From an uncultured Lachnospiraceae bacterium (lineage in GTDB: Bacteria; Bacillota; Clostridia; Lachnospirales; Lachnospiraceae): 64,000 nt of DNA. The stretch covers positions 1 to 64,000 of the forward strand of contig CABUPO010000008.1 of assembly GCA_902493385.1 (NCBI GenBank), given 5' to 3'. Both the position numbers and the translations under genes were made by a program. The notes beneath the pieces were generated by a model. It saw only the letters and a list, made by a program, of their open reading frames with translations. It had not been told where the DNA came from and searched no databases. Position 1 is the first letter of the stretch. Every line of letters begins with the position of its first letter. This document shows, piece by piece, positions 1 through 9,335 of the stretch.

Positions 1-2
1 AA

Positions 3-491
3 AATGCTGATAGATACTGTGTTTTAGCGGATAATCAGATTTTTATTGTGTTTTTCTTCAGAAAAATAACATATAAAAACGGATACGGTAATTTCGGATG
101 TGCATGCAGATACGCAGACTCTCAGTCAGATGAAGACATTATATGGGGAGGGCTTCTTTTGGGCGATGGAATGTATGAAAAAACCTTCAGCCAGGGGAAA
201 AAGTTCTCAAAGATAAAATTCTTCAATAACACTGATGGATTGTCAGCCTCAGAGCCCGCCTCAGTAACGATTACGTCAGTCGAACTGACATGCACGTCTT
301 CTTCATTGCTGCAGCCTTATTTTGAATTTTTTATAAAAGACAAAATGATTATTATCTGCAAAGATGAAGACGGCATATATTTCAGCAATATAAACGTGGA
401 CAAGGACACATTTACCAACTACTGCTACGAAATAAAGCTGTCGAGAACAGATAATGACTTTACTCTGAAAATAAAGGATGGAGGTAATTAA
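3..491 (+). CDS. phage tail-type protein, 5' end outside window
   Basis: The reading frame is open from the first bases of the window, so the true start lies upstream and only the C-terminal ~162 residues are seen. The GTG at 48 is internal and has no ribosome site. I recognise no domain. It is mixed beta-rich and polar, with no signal peptide or membrane segment. It ends 1 nt before the next start, and is the first of four tightly spaced rightward genes that look like the distal tail or tip part of a prophage or tailocin. The tail assignment comes from that context, mainly the third and fourth genes. Confidence 0.5.
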   Translation, partial: NADRYCVLADNQIFIVFFFRKITYKNGYGNFGCACRYADSQSDEDIIWGGLLLGDGMYEKTFSQGKKFSKIKFFNNTDGLSASEPASVTITSVELTCTSSSLLQPYFEFFIKDKMIIICKDEDGIYFSNINVDKDTFTNYCYEIKLSRTDNDFTLKIKDGGN

Positions 492-492
492 T

Positions 493-1401
493 ATGCAGTT
501 TATAGGACTATGCAATTTTATACAGGATGAGGACGCATTTTTATACAGCCATGCCGTTTTTGATGCAGATATAAATAACATAACGCTGTCGGGAGGGTAT
601 TTCGGCGCGCTTTACGTATCGTCAGACCCGTCTTTAGCACAGTATGACAACGGTATGCCAGACGCATGGGACGACGCCTCAACAATTATGCGTACTGAAT
701 TTAACAACACCTGCAACGCCAACCAATCTCTGATTGACCTGCAGGCAATAGACGGCCTTGCGGTAAAAAGGCGTATTAACAATACGACTGATAAATGGCA
801 GACGCTTTATATCCAGCCTGTTTCCAGTGTGCCTGACTTTAATTTTACATTTATAGATTATTTCTGCAAAAATAACTGCGGCTACCAGTACAACCTCATT
901 CCTGTCAAATTCGGCAGCGAAACTTATCTTGACTACGTAGAGGACGTATATTCTTGCTTTGACGGCATTCATTTTACTGACGGAAAAACACAGTACGGAA
1001 GCACATTCGATATCCAAAGCAGCTACAACAGACATACCGGTTCTGCGTCAGTGACGCCTGTCAATTCAAGATATCCGATAGCAGTTAAAAATGGCGCTCT
1101 TAACTATTCATCCGGAAGCGTTACCGCAAGATTTCTGAAAATGAACGATAACGATATGCCTGATTTGGAAAATGAATTTAACTATTATACTGATGTTGTA
1201 GATTTTCTTTCAGAAAGTCAGGTACTTGTCTTTAAAAATTATGACGGCTTCATTGCAATCATCTCCATTGAAAATGAGATTTCAGAAGACTTCAGCGAAT
1301 ATTATCTCGCGCCAAAAATATCATTTTCATGGATACAGACAGGCGACGCATGCGACTGTGCTTCGCTTAGAAATTATAGACTGATAAAGAGTGGTGATTA
1401 A
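493..1401 (+). CDS. phage tail-associated hypothetical protein
   Basis: About 302 residues, unrecognised. The ATG at 493 is chosen because GGAGG sits just before it (483-ish), overlapping the stop of the preceding gene. The longer reading from 478 would place that ribosome site inside the gene. The protein is acidic and rich in Asn, Asp, Tyr and Ser, with no signal peptide or membrane helix, as expected for a virion structural protein. The next start lies 1 nt after its stop, so the genes are translationally linked. Role in the tail is inferred from position. Confidence 0.6.
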   Translation: MQFIGLCNFIQDEDAFLYSHAVFDADINNITLSGGYFGALYVSSDPSLAQYDNGMPDAWDDASTIMRTEFNNTCNANQSLIDLQAIDGLAVKRRINNTTDKWQTLYIQPVSSVPDFNFTFIDYFCKNNCGYQYNLIPVKFGSETYLDYVEDVYSCFDGIHFTDGKTQYGSTFDIQSSYNRHTGSASVTPVNSRYPIAVKNGALNYSSGSVTARFLKMNDNDMPDLENEFNYYTDVVDFLSESQVLVFKNYDGFIAIISIENEISEDFSEYYLAPKISFSWIQTGDACDCASLRNYRLIKSGD

Positions 1402-1402
1402 T

Positions 1403-2731
1403 ATGAATATAAACGAAATAGATATAAAAGCTCTTAAATATCACAACAAAATTATGTACTGTAAGGCTGAAATTATTGATAAAGATTTCAAAACCATAAC
1501 AATGCTTGAAGGAAATATCACATCAGGCAATTATTCAATCAATTCGGATTCCGATATAAGACGCACATGCAATATTACAATGTGCCTGCAAAATGGCGGC
1601 TCAGATTTTTCAGAAGACATTCTGTTCAACCATTATATAAGACTTTATATAGGATATTACAGCTTTATCTCTGATAAGATTCTCTATTACAGCATGGGAA
1701 TATATTCATTTGACAGGGAATCTTTTAGATATGATGCGTCGAGCAGGGAAGTATCGTTTAGTCTGCTCGATTTATGTTCTTTAATGGACAGTAACCACTA
1801 TGGAACAGAATACGGCTCTCAGACGCCATGTATACCCGCGACAGACCCTGATACCGGCAAAAGATATACTGAGCCTGACAGGATAGTCCTTAAAAATATC
1901 GTAACAGGCTTAATAAAGGATTTTGGCATAACCCGGTACAGAATTGACGACATAGGAATCCACGACAGGAAAGATACCGCCGAATACAGGTGGAATGAGC
2001 TTCCGTACGACCTCGAATTTTCCGCAGACAGTTCTCTTTTAGATAAACTCGTTCAGATAAGAGACCTGTATGGCACATACGAATTTTTCTTTGACGCGGA
2101 CGGTAATTTTATATTTCAGGAAATTCCATGTACGGATGACGATATGGTTACTTTGCCGGACGATATTGTAAAGGACCTTGTAATAAGCGAGAATACCGAT
2201 ATTAACATTTTTGATATTAAAAATGTCATAGAGGTATGGGGCAAATCCCACAGCCTTGAATCATCATCAGATGATAATGGCAATTATCAGGTTCACGCCG
2301 TCGCCATAATGACCAACGGTAAAATCTTTCAGGATTATGGAGGCGAAGCTGAATGCCGGCAGCATTTCAGCGCCAGATACAATACCGATAATATTGTATT
2401 CGTTGTGGATAAAGACAGCAAATACTGTATAGAAAAAATCGGTGAGATAAGGAAAAGCTTTACCGGGAATAATTACGCCAACCTTGATACGGATTCAATC
2501 GCCGCTGACTATGCCCGCGCAAAGCTTAACATGTTATGCCGCAGAACCGCTTCGCTAAACCTTGATATGATTATTGTACCCTGGCTTGACGTCAACAAAA
2601 AAATACAATATAAAAGGCAGAAAAGCAGCGAAACCAAAACCTATATCACCAAATCTATAAGCGGCGATTTGCTTTCGGGTACTATGTCCGTAAGCCTTAT
2701 AGACTTTTATGCAACACTTGATACAGAATAA
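1403..2731 (+). CDS. phage minor tail-type protein, DUF5048-like
   Basis: About 442 residues. The opening section (EIDIKALKYHNKIMY, then INSDSDIRRTCNITM) resembles the DUF5048 group of clostridial prophage proteins that sit between tail-tip and fibre genes. This is my recollection of the family and was not checked. The central part reads like a baseplate hub: KAEIIDKDFKTITMLEGNI, then a long beta-rich body. The ATG at 1403 follows GGTG and the upstream stop. It has no signal peptide. A 21-nt gap separates it from the fibre-like gene downstream. Confidence 0.6.
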   Translation: MNINEIDIKALKYHNKIMYCKAEIIDKDFKTITMLEGNITSGNYSINSDSDIRRTCNITMCLQNGGSDFSEDILFNHYIRLYIGYYSFISDKILYYSMGIYSFDRESFRYDASSREVSFSLLDLCSLMDSNHYGTEYGSQTPCIPATDPDTGKRYTEPDRIVLKNIVTGLIKDFGITRYRIDDIGIHDRKDTAEYRWNELPYDLEFSADSSLLDKLVQIRDLYGTYEFFFDADGNFIFQEIPCTDDDMVTLPDDIVKDLVISENTDINIFDIKNVIEVWGKSHSLESSSDDNGNYQVHAVAIMTNGKIFQDYGGEAECRQHFSARYNTDNIVFVVDKDSKYCIEKIGEIRKSFTGNNYANLDTDSIAADYARAKLNMLCRRTASLNLDMIIVPWLDVNKKIQYKRQKSSETKTYITKSISGDLLSGTMSVSLIDFYATLDTE

Positions 2732-2752
2732 AAAAGAAAGGAAGTATAATTT

Positions 2753-3865
2753 ATGAGCAACACAGCAAGTTTAAGCAGTTTTCCTGCTAAAATAGATAAT
2801 TTTTCCAGAGTATCTGATTTAGATACTCAGACATTATATGCGGCGCATATGTATAAGCAGCATATTAACAACGGCGAGTATGACGCCGCTAAAGCTCTTT
2901 TGGATTCAGATACTGATTTACAGAAATGCGCTGTAAACGCAGAAATAATCAACAAGCATTCAGACGCCATCGTAGCCCTTGAAAAGCAATCCTCTGACAG
3001 CAAATTAAGAAGCGTGGTAATCACAACGACTGGTACATCCTCCGCATATGCCTTAAGCTGTTCCAATTACACAGGATACTCGGTTGGAGATACATTTACT
3101 ATACAATTCCATACCGATTGTGCATCCGGCGCAACTCTTAATATTAACAGCTTAGGCGCTATTCCGATAGCATATAAGCATTCCGCCGTCAAAAATACGA
3201 TGATTAGAAAACACGATACCTACATGGTACAATATTTGGAAGACGCGGGAGATTATGTATTTAATATTATTGGGCAGGTAACTCCTGAAGCCAGATTATC
3301 CGCTGGAAATCACCCTGAATGTAACGGCGCAATATTATATACCGCCATAAACGGTTATGCAAATGATTATATCACTATGGAAAGCGATGGAGGCACTAAA
3401 ATCTCCAAAACGGATTCAGGAATAAAAATAAGCTCGCCCGACATATCGCCGTCCTTATCGGAAAAGCAAATCGGAACCATCGAGCTTTATCCTGATAATA
3501 ACCACAATTCAACAAGTAAATATAATCTATGTCAGAAAGCCTTTTGCATTACCGATACTTCTGTAATAGCCTCCAATTCTCCCGGAGATATATGTATACC
3601 TAATACTAAGTGGAGCAATCCAGACGGACTAACCTCAGATGTTAATTTAAGACGGCTTATAAGCGTTGAGGGCGTTCTTATTAAATCTAATAATTATGCT
3701 TATCCAATCGGTTATAATGACGGAACAATATCCGTAAATGCTCTCTATGGCATGTCGGCAACTGATGTAAGCATGATGCAGCTGATTATAAGATACAGCG
3801 GAATATCACAGGATGATATTAAAGCAGTCAAGGGTATTATAAAATATACAACGGAAACAGCATAA
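2753..3865 (+). CDS. phage tail fibre-like protein
   Basis: About 370 residues with a good ribosome site (AAAGGAAG). An N-terminal alpha-helical attachment-like segment (~1-85) is followed by a beta-rich section (~86-160) with TTTGTSSAYALS and SGATLNINSLGAIPI, the repeat style of fibre or receptor-binding shafts (a field of zero-order data values then a gap-filling beta strand). The C-terminal part ends in a compact Tyr/Ile/Gly-rich domain. It is the last of four co-directional genes and is followed by a strong hairpin. No holin, lysin, integrase or attachment site follows, so whether the cluster is an intact prophage or a tailocin cannot be told from here. Confidence 0.6.
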   Translation: MSNTASLSSFPAKIDNFSRVSDLDTQTLYAAHMYKQHINNGEYDAAKALLDSDTDLQKCAVNAEIINKHSDAIVALEKQSSDSKLRSVVITTTGTSSAYALSCSNYTGYSVGDTFTIQFHTDCASGATLNINSLGAIPIAYKHSAVKNTMIRKHDTYMVQYLEDAGDYVFNIIGQVTPEARLSAGNHPECNGAILYTAINGYANDYITMESDGGTKISKTDSGIKISSPDISPSLSEKQIGTIELYPDNNHNSTSKYNLCQKAFCITDTSVIASNSPGDICIPNTKWSNPDGLTSDVNLRRLISVEGVLIKSNNYAYPIGYNDGTISVNALYGMSATDVSMMQLIIRYSGISQDDIKAVKGIIKYTTETA

Positions 3866-3897
3866 TACATTCTAAGCTCCTTATTTTCATCAATAAT

Positions 3898-3932
3898 GAA
3901 GCAGGCAGTATTATGATAACACTGCCTGCTTC
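3898..3932. terminator. 12-bp stem-loop between convergent genes
   Basis: Perfect 12-bp arms GAAGCAGGCAGT and ACTGCCTGCTTC with an 11-nt loop. It lies between the ends of the tail cluster and the leftward kinase gene, so it probably terminates from both sides. The T-tracts are weak. Confidence 0.7.
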
Positions 3933-3987
3933 ACATATATATACATACTTTAATTCAATTTTTACCAAACGCACTCATAGCTTCCTC

Positions 3988-5589
3988 TTACTTCAGTGAA
4001 TCTACAGCCGCCCTCTCTATAGCAAGTCCGGCGGCATATCTCTCAATAAACCTGTCAAAGCCGGCGGCGTCTGATGCATTTGGCATCATCTTAGTACCCG
4101 TTTCTCCTGCAAATACATCTGCATCAAGGAACTGTGCAAGTGTTCTTCCGTTCTTATTAACCATATAGGAAGCAAGGAGCGCAATACCCCATGCGCCGCC
4201 CTCTCCGGCGGTCTCCATTACTGATACAGGCGCATTCATTGCAGCCGCAAGTATGCTCTGTCCGACTCCCTTAGTCTTGAATAATCCGCCATGACCTGTA
4301 ATATTATCTACTTTTACCTTCTCCTGCTTCAGAAGTATATCGCATCCTGTCTTAAGAGCTCCAAGCGCTGTGAAAAGATGCACTCTCATAAAGTTGGCAA
4401 GGTTAAAGCGGCTGTCCGGAGTTCTTACAAATAAAGGTCTTCCCTCTTCAAAGCCCGTTATATGTTCACCTGAGAAATAGTTATAAGCAAGAAGTCCGCC
4501 GCAGTCAGCGTCTCCCTCAAGCGCCTTATTATATAAGGTACCAAATAACTTATTCATATCAGGCTCAATTCCGAACGCTTCTGCAAATTCCCTGAATATA
4601 TTAACCCATGCGTTAAGGTCTGACGTACAGTTATTGCAGTGAACCATAGCCACCGCCTCTCCTGACGGCGTAGTAACAAGGTCAATTGCATCATATGCCT
4701 TTGAAAGCGGCTTCTCAAGAACCACCATAGCAAATACCGACGTTCCTGCCGACACATTACCTGTACGTACTGCAACGCTGTTAGTTGCAGCCATACCTGT
4801 TCCTGCATCGCCCTCCGGCGGACAGAGAGGAACGCCTCCTTTAAGCTTTCCTGATACATCAAGAAGCCCTGCTCCCTCATCAGTAAGAATGCCTGCTTCA
4901 TCTCCTGCAGTAAGAACTTCAGGAATGATATCAAGCAGCTTTATATCATAACCCTTACCTTTGGCAAGCTCATCAAACTGCGATACCATCTTAGCGTCAT
5001 ATGTACAGGTGTTGCTGTCAATCGGGAACATACCCGACGCCTCTCCGACTCCAAGCACCTTTTTACCTGTCAGCTTCCAGTGAATATAACCTGCAAGCGT
5101 TGTAAAGAATTTTACATCTTTAACATGCTCTTCTTTATTAAGCATTGCCTGATATAGATGTGCGATACTCCATCTCTGCGGAATATGGAAGTTAAAAAGC
5201 TCCGAAAGCTCGCTGGACGCTTCTTCTGTAATAGTATTTCTCCATGTCCTGAACGGTACCAAAAGCTCTCCCGCTTCGTTAAATGCAAGATATCCGTGCA
5301 TCATTGCGCTGAAGCCTATAGCGGCAAGGCTTGTAACCTCTGCTCCATACTGTGCTTTAACATCCTTTAACATGTCGGCATAACAATCCTGAAGTCCCGT
5401 CCATATATCGTCTTCACTATAAGTCCATATACCGTTTTCAAGTCTGTTCTCCCAGTCATGGCTTCCCTGTGCAACAGGTTCATTATTCTGTCCTATAAGC
5501 ACTGCCTTAATTCTTGTTGAACCAAATTCAATACCAAGAATTGCTTTTCCTTCTTCAATATAACCCTTAACATCGTATTTTAACTCCAT
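3988..5589 (-). CDS. FGGY-family carbohydrate kinase
   Basis: ATP-dependent sugar kinase of the actin-like FGGY fold, 533 residues, cytoplasmic. The phosphate-binding loop GIEFGSTRIKAVLIG lies near residue 20, the mid-protein ATP segment GNVSAGTSVFAMVV near 280, and the C-terminal adenosine motif GHGGLFKTKGVGQ with AGEGGAWGIALLA near 440-475. The start is the ATG at 5589 with AGGAGG 7 nt upstream; the TTG one codon earlier is too close. The length and motifs fit xylulose/ribulose-type kinases, but the substrate cannot be assigned from sequence. It follows hydF by 67 nt on the same strand and may be a separate unit. The nearby xylan/arabinan enzymes make a pentulose plausible. Confidence 0.85.
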   Translation of the reverse strand: MELKYDVKGYIEEGKAILGIEFGSTRIKAVLIGQNNEPVAQGSHDWENRLENGIWTYSEDDIWTGLQDCYADMLKDVKAQYGAEVTSLAAIGFSAMMHGYLAFNEAGELLVPFRTWRNTITEEASSELSELFNFHIPQRWSIAHLYQAMLNKEEHVKDVKFFTTLAGYIHWKLTGKKVLGVGEASGMFPIDSNTCTYDAKMVSQFDELAKGKGYDIKLLDIIPEVLTAGDEAGILTDEGAGLLDVSGKLKGGVPLCPPEGDAGTGMAATNSVAVRTGNVSAGTSVFAMVVLEKPLSKAYDAIDLVTTPSGEAVAMVHCNNCTSDLNAWVNIFREFAEAFGIEPDMNKLFGTLYNKALEGDADCGGLLAYNYFSGEHITGFEEGRPLFVRTPDSRFNLANFMRVHLFTALGALKTGCDILLKQEKVKVDNITGHGGLFKTKGVGQSILAAAMNAPVSVMETAGEGGAWGIALLASYMVNKNGRTLAQFLDADVFAGETGTKMMPNASDAAGFDRFIERYAAGLAIERAAVDSLK

Positions 5590-5656
5590 CAAAAAACCTC
5601 CTATATAGTATTCTTACTCTTATCTTACACTATTTCTTTATTTATTTCAAAATATT

Positions 5657-6829
5657 TTACAGCATTTTCATGCTTCTTTCCAAAATTCCCTTCATATAGG
5701 CTATCGCAGTTCCATAATTGGTAACGGGAACGCCCGAAAGGTAAGCCTTCTGCATACGGTAATTAATCTCGCGCTCATTCAGCATACAGCCGCCGCAGTG
5801 AATTACAAGGCTGAAGCTTTCAAGCTCATCAGGAAAACCCGCGCCGCTTGAAAATTCAAACCTGATATCACGCCCCGTATACTCTTTAAGCCATTTGGGA
5901 AGCTTTACCGTTCCTATATCCTCACATTGCCTGTGATGGGTACACCCTTCCGAAATAAGTACGACGTCGCCGTCATTTAATCTGTCAATCGCTTCCGCCC
6001 CGTCTGCCGCCATTCTAAGAAAGCCCTTATATCTTGCCATCAGTATACTGAATGAAGTAAGGAAAATATTATCAGGCGTATCTTTAGCCGCCTTTTCAAA
6101 CACCTGACTGTCTGTAATAACAAGCGAAGGAGTGACGCCGATATTGTCAATTGTCTTTTTAAGCTCATTTTCCCTGACAACAATTGCATTAGCGCCTACG
6201 TCCAGTATTTCTCTTATAACCTGCTGCTGGGGAAGTATAAGTCTTCCCTTAGGCGCTGCGCTGTCTATTGGAACTACAAGAATAACATATTCGCCCGGAT
6301 ATATTAAATCTGAGACAAGCTTTCTTTCAGTTCCTTTATTATATCTGGAGCCAATAAGCTCCTTTAATTCATATATATTAGTGCCATATACTGCGCTAAC
6401 CGCAATTTCATTATCAGAAGACGTATTAATCTCTGCCTTATCCGACTTATTGTAGGCAATGATATAAGGTATATTCTTTTCCTTAAACAGACCTATAAGC
6501 TCTTTGTCTGTATCGCATATTCCGTATGCGGAATCTACAACAAGCACAGCAATATCCGTAGATGCAAGCGTTCTTCTTGCCGTCTCAACACGCATATTAC
6601 CAAGACTTCCCTCATCATCAAATCCCGGAGTATCTGTTATCAGAACCGGTCCTATCGGCAAAAGCTCCATCGCTTTCTTTACAGGGTCGGTAGTAGTGCC
6701 GCAGACGTCGGATACTACAGACATCTTCTGTCCCGTAACAGCATTCACAAGGCTTGATTTTCCGGCATTTCTCATGCCAAAAAATCCTATATGAACTCTT
6801 TCTGAATTTGGCGTATCATTAAGTCCCAT
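5657..6829 (-). CDS. hydF: [FeFe]-hydrogenase maturation GTPase HydF
   Basis: HydF is the scaffold on which the 2Fe subcluster of the hydrogenase H-cluster is assembled before transfer to HydA. The 390-residue length is usual. The P-loop GMRNAGKS is at 18-25, followed by CGTTTDP (switch I), DTPGFDDEG (G3) and NKSD (G4). The C-terminal cluster-binding cysteines appear as CTHHRQC near 296 and HCGGC near 346, the diagnostic HydF arrangement. GGAGG precedes the ATG. The gene starts 12 nt after hydG ends, so the two are co-transcribed. HydE, the third maturase, and any hydrogenase gene are absent from the window. Confidence 0.95.
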   Translation of the reverse strand: MGLNDTPNSERVHIGFFGMRNAGKSSLVNAVTGQKMSVVSDVCGTTTDPVKKAMELLPIGPVLITDTPGFDDEGSLGNMRVETARRTLASTDIAVLVVDSAYGICDTDKELIGLFKEKNIPYIIAYNKSDKAEINTSSDNEIAVSAVYGTNIYELKELIGSRYNKGTERKLVSDLIYPGEYVILVVPIDSAAPKGRLILPQQQVIREILDVGANAIVVRENELKKTIDNIGVTPSLVITDSQVFEKAAKDTPDNIFLTSFSILMARYKGFLRMAADGAEAIDRLNDGDVVLISEGCTHHRQCEDIGTVKLPKWLKEYTGRDIRFEFSSGAGFPDELESFSLVIHCGGCMLNEREINYRMQKAYLSGVPVTNYGTAIAYMKGILERSMKML

Positions 6830-6841
6830 GCCGCACCTCCG

Positions 6842-8257
6842 CTAAAATCTGAAATCACGTATTCCGTTCTGTATTTTTTCAAGATTATCACTGCATATTT
6901 TACGTACCTTTTCACTGTCTATATTGTTAAGCTCTTCTGCAATAAGCGCTTCTCCTATACGCTTCGTATCTTCCGAAGCATAATCCATAAGATATTCTTT
7001 AAGCGTCATAAGCGCATTCGGATGGCAGCAATTAGATATCTGTCCGCTTTTAAGCAGCGACATGAATCTGTCGCCGGTTCTTCCTTCACGGTAGCACGCC
7101 GTACAGAAAGACGGAATATAACCTGTTCTCATAAGCCAGTTCACTACTTCATCAAGAGTTCTCTGGTCAGAGACGTCAAACTGCTCAGTATCATGAGGAC
7201 GGTCAGTCTCGCAATATCCTCCTACGCTTGTCCTTGAACCTCCTGATATCTGCGACACGCCAAGCCTGATTATCTCTTCACGTACGGCTTCACTTTCCCT
7301 TGTCGATATAATCATACCTGTATAAGGCACTGCAATACGTATAAGAGCCGCTATCTTACAGAATATCTCATCGCTTATGGCATTATCAAACGCACCTGGA
7401 TCAATATCGTCCGCATGCTTGATTCTTGGCACAGATATAGTATGCGGTCCAACGCCGTGTACTGCCTCAAGATGCTCAGCATGCATCAGAAGCGCGCAAT
7501 ATTCATATCTGTATAGTTCAAGACCGAATAATACGCCAAGACCAACGTCGTCAATTCCACCCTCCATAGCTCTGTCCATAGCCTCTGTATGATATGCGTA
7601 ATCATGCTTAGGTCCGGTTGGGTGAAGCGCTTCATAGCTTTCCTTATAATATGTCTCCTGAAACAGTATATAAGTTCCTATTCCGGCTTCTTTAAGCTTT
7701 CTGTAATTCTCAACTGTTGTCGCAGCAATATTTACGTTAACTCTCCTTATAGCGCCGTTCTTATGCTTAATACTGTATATAGTATCAATACATTCGAGTA
7801 TATATTCTATAGGATTATTAACCGGGTCTTCTCCCGCTTCTATTGCAAGCCTTTTATGTCCCATATCCTGAAGCGCAGTTACTTCCTTCGCAACCTCCTC
7901 CTGAGTAAGCTTCTTTCGGGGGATATGCTTATTTTTCAAATGATACGGACAATAAACACATCCGTTTACACAATAATTGGACAGATATAAAGGCGCGAAC
8001 ATTACAATCCTGTTGCCGTAAAAATCCTTTTTAATCTGCTCTGCAAGGCTATACATCTCCTGAACCTTTTCAGGTATATCACACGCAAGCAGCACCGAGG
8101 CTTCTCTGTGGTTAAGCCCCTTTCTTTCTTTTGCCCTGGCAAGAATCTCGTCTATTAATTGAATATTATTCTTATTATCATCAGCATATTTAAGCGATGC
8201 AAGGACTTCTTCGTGGCTGATAAATTCCTCTGCCTTCATCGAATTTACATCATACAT
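6842..8257 (-). CDS. hydG: [FeFe]-hydrogenase radical-SAM maturase HydG
   Basis: HydG cleaves tyrosine to supply the CO and cyanide ligands of the H-cluster. At 471 residues it has the family length. The SAM-cluster motif is C96-VNG-C100-VY-C103. The accessory cluster near the C terminus is seen as CTACYREGRTGDRF followed about 20 residues later by SNCCHPN, which separates HydG from the related thiamine enzyme ThiH. It starts 3 nt after trmO ends and runs into hydF, so trmO-hydG-hydF form one leftward transcript. Confidence 0.95.
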   Translation of the reverse strand: MYDVNSMKAEEFISHEEVLASLKYADDNKNNIQLIDEILARAKERKGLNHREASVLLACDIPEKVQEMYSLAEQIKKDFYGNRIVMFAPLYLSNYCVNGCVYCPYHLKNKHIPRKKLTQEEVAKEVTALQDMGHKRLAIEAGEDPVNNPIEYILECIDTIYSIKHKNGAIRRVNVNIAATTVENYRKLKEAGIGTYILFQETYYKESYEALHPTGPKHDYAYHTEAMDRAMEGGIDDVGLGVLFGLELYRYEYCALLMHAEHLEAVHGVGPHTISVPRIKHADDIDPGAFDNAISDEIFCKIAALIRIAVPYTGMIISTRESEAVREEIIRLGVSQISGGSRTSVGGYCETDRPHDTEQFDVSDQRTLDEVVNWLMRTGYIPSFCTACYREGRTGDRFMSLLKSGQISNCCHPNALMTLKEYLMDYASEDTKRIGEALIAEELNNIDSEKVRKICSDNLEKIQNGIRDFRF

Positions 8258-8260
8258 TGC

Positions 8261-8959
8261 CTATAACTTCCTTTCTGAAATTATATTCACATCATTTACC
8301 TTAAGAACTCCGTCACAGACAGTAAAGCTTATCCTGAGGCCGCCATATTCAAAGCTGTATATTCTTTTATCATCATTATGATAACCGGGTCTTGGGTCAA
8401 GTGAAAGAATCTTAAAAAGCGGCGCTTTCAAAGACTGCGGAATCTTGTCCGAAAGATTATCACTGCATTCAACCTTAAGAGCAGGCATATCCGGCGGCTT
8501 TGAAAAACCCGAAACAGCCTCCGGCCTGCAGTCTGTGTAAGGAATATAAGGCTTGATATCAAATAAAGGAGTGCCATTCATAAGATCGGCACCCTTGACA
8601 TATATAACCGGAGCTTCTGCACAAGCCAAATCAATCCTGCTTAATGTAACACAAGACAGTCCTATAGGATTGGGTCTGAACGGCGACCTGGTTGCAAATA
8701 CCCCGACTCGTCTGTTGCCTCCAAGCTTTGGAGGCCGCACCGTAGGCTTATAACCGTCTCTTATAGTCTCAGTAAACAGCCAAATAAGCCATAAGCATGA
8801 GAACTCTTCTAATCCTCTTATGGCGTCAATGCATCTGTATTCCGGTTCAAATATAATCTTTGATTCGATATCCTCAACAATCCCGCTCTGTCTGGGGATA
8901 CCAAACCGTACTGAATAATCATTATATATTCTTGCAATACACTTTACACTGTGCTGCAT
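8261..8959 (-). CDS. trmO: tRNA m6t6A37 methyltransferase TrmO-like
   Basis: TsaA/YaeB (UPF0066) family. The characterised E. coli enzyme N6-methylates threonylcarbamoyl-adenosine 37 of tRNA-Thr using SAM. The family core is clear: ATRSPFRPNPIGLS near residue 95, then GADLMNGTPLFDIKPYIPYTD near 130. At 232 residues it is the normal length. GGAG precedes the ATG at 8959. It overlaps functionally with the hyd transcript only by position. A t6A-modified tRNA-Thr gene lies 8 kb away, with no evidence of linkage. Confidence 0.88.
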   Translation of the reverse strand: MQHSVKCIARIYNDYSVRFGIPRQSGIVEDIESKIIFEPEYRCIDAIRGLEEFSCLWLIWLFTETIRDGYKPTVRPPKLGGNRRVGVFATRSPFRPNPIGLSCVTLSRIDLACAEAPVIYVKGADLMNGTPLFDIKPYIPYTDCRPEAVSGFSKPPDMPALKVECSDNLSDKIPQSLKAPLFKILSLDPRPGYHNDDKRIYSFEYGGLRISFTVCDGVLKVNDVNIISERKL

Positions 8960-8986
8960 ATGTTACTCCACCATAATATATAATAA

Positions 8987-9160
8987 TTATTGTCCTGCTT
9001 CTATAGCAAGCAAGTCGATTGCATGTCTAAGTGCTTCTGACTTAGCCATATGCATCTTCTCGCAGTAAGCTTCAAGTCTCTGTTTGGTTGCCGCATCCAT
9101 TCTCATTGAACAGATAATCTCTTTGTTGTTAGTGCCTTTTGGCCTTCCTGTTCTTGCCAT
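8987..9160 (-). CDS. small ribbon-helix-helix (CopG/Arc-type) protein
   Basis: A 57-residue cytoplasmic protein with an Arg/Lys-rich tail (ARTGRPKGTNNK) then a strand-helix-helix unit (ICSMRMDAATKQRLEAYCEKM..SEALRHAIDLL), the form of ribbon-helix-helix DNA binders. The start is the ATG at 9160, preceded by GGAG at 9-nt spacing; an upstream ATG at 9175 has no ribosome site. It is first in the trmO-hydG-hydF group, 27 nt upstream, so it may regulate that transcript. No target site was identified. Confidence 0.8.
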   Translation of the reverse strand: MARTGRPKGTNNKEIICSMRMDAATKQRLEAYCEKMHMAKSEALRHAIDLLAIEAGQ

Positions 9161-9279
9161 ACTAATCATCTCCATATTATATATTACGCCGCAATCAATA
9201 CGACATCTACATTATAGCTTTTCGTAACACCCTAAGTCAAGCATTTTTACTGCTTCAAACCTGACTGCAGCATTTACAG

Positions 9280-9323
9280 AAAATATGCGTCCGGAATCAC
9301 ATTATATACCGGACGCATATTTT
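9280..9323. terminator. 15-bp stem-loop terminator
   Basis: Perfect arms from AAAATATGCGTCCGG to CCGGACGCATATTTT with a 14-nt loop. It follows the end of the leftward GH10 gene, and A/T tracts on both sides make it bidirectional. Confidence 0.85.
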
Positions 9324-9335
9324 AAAAATCTTTAT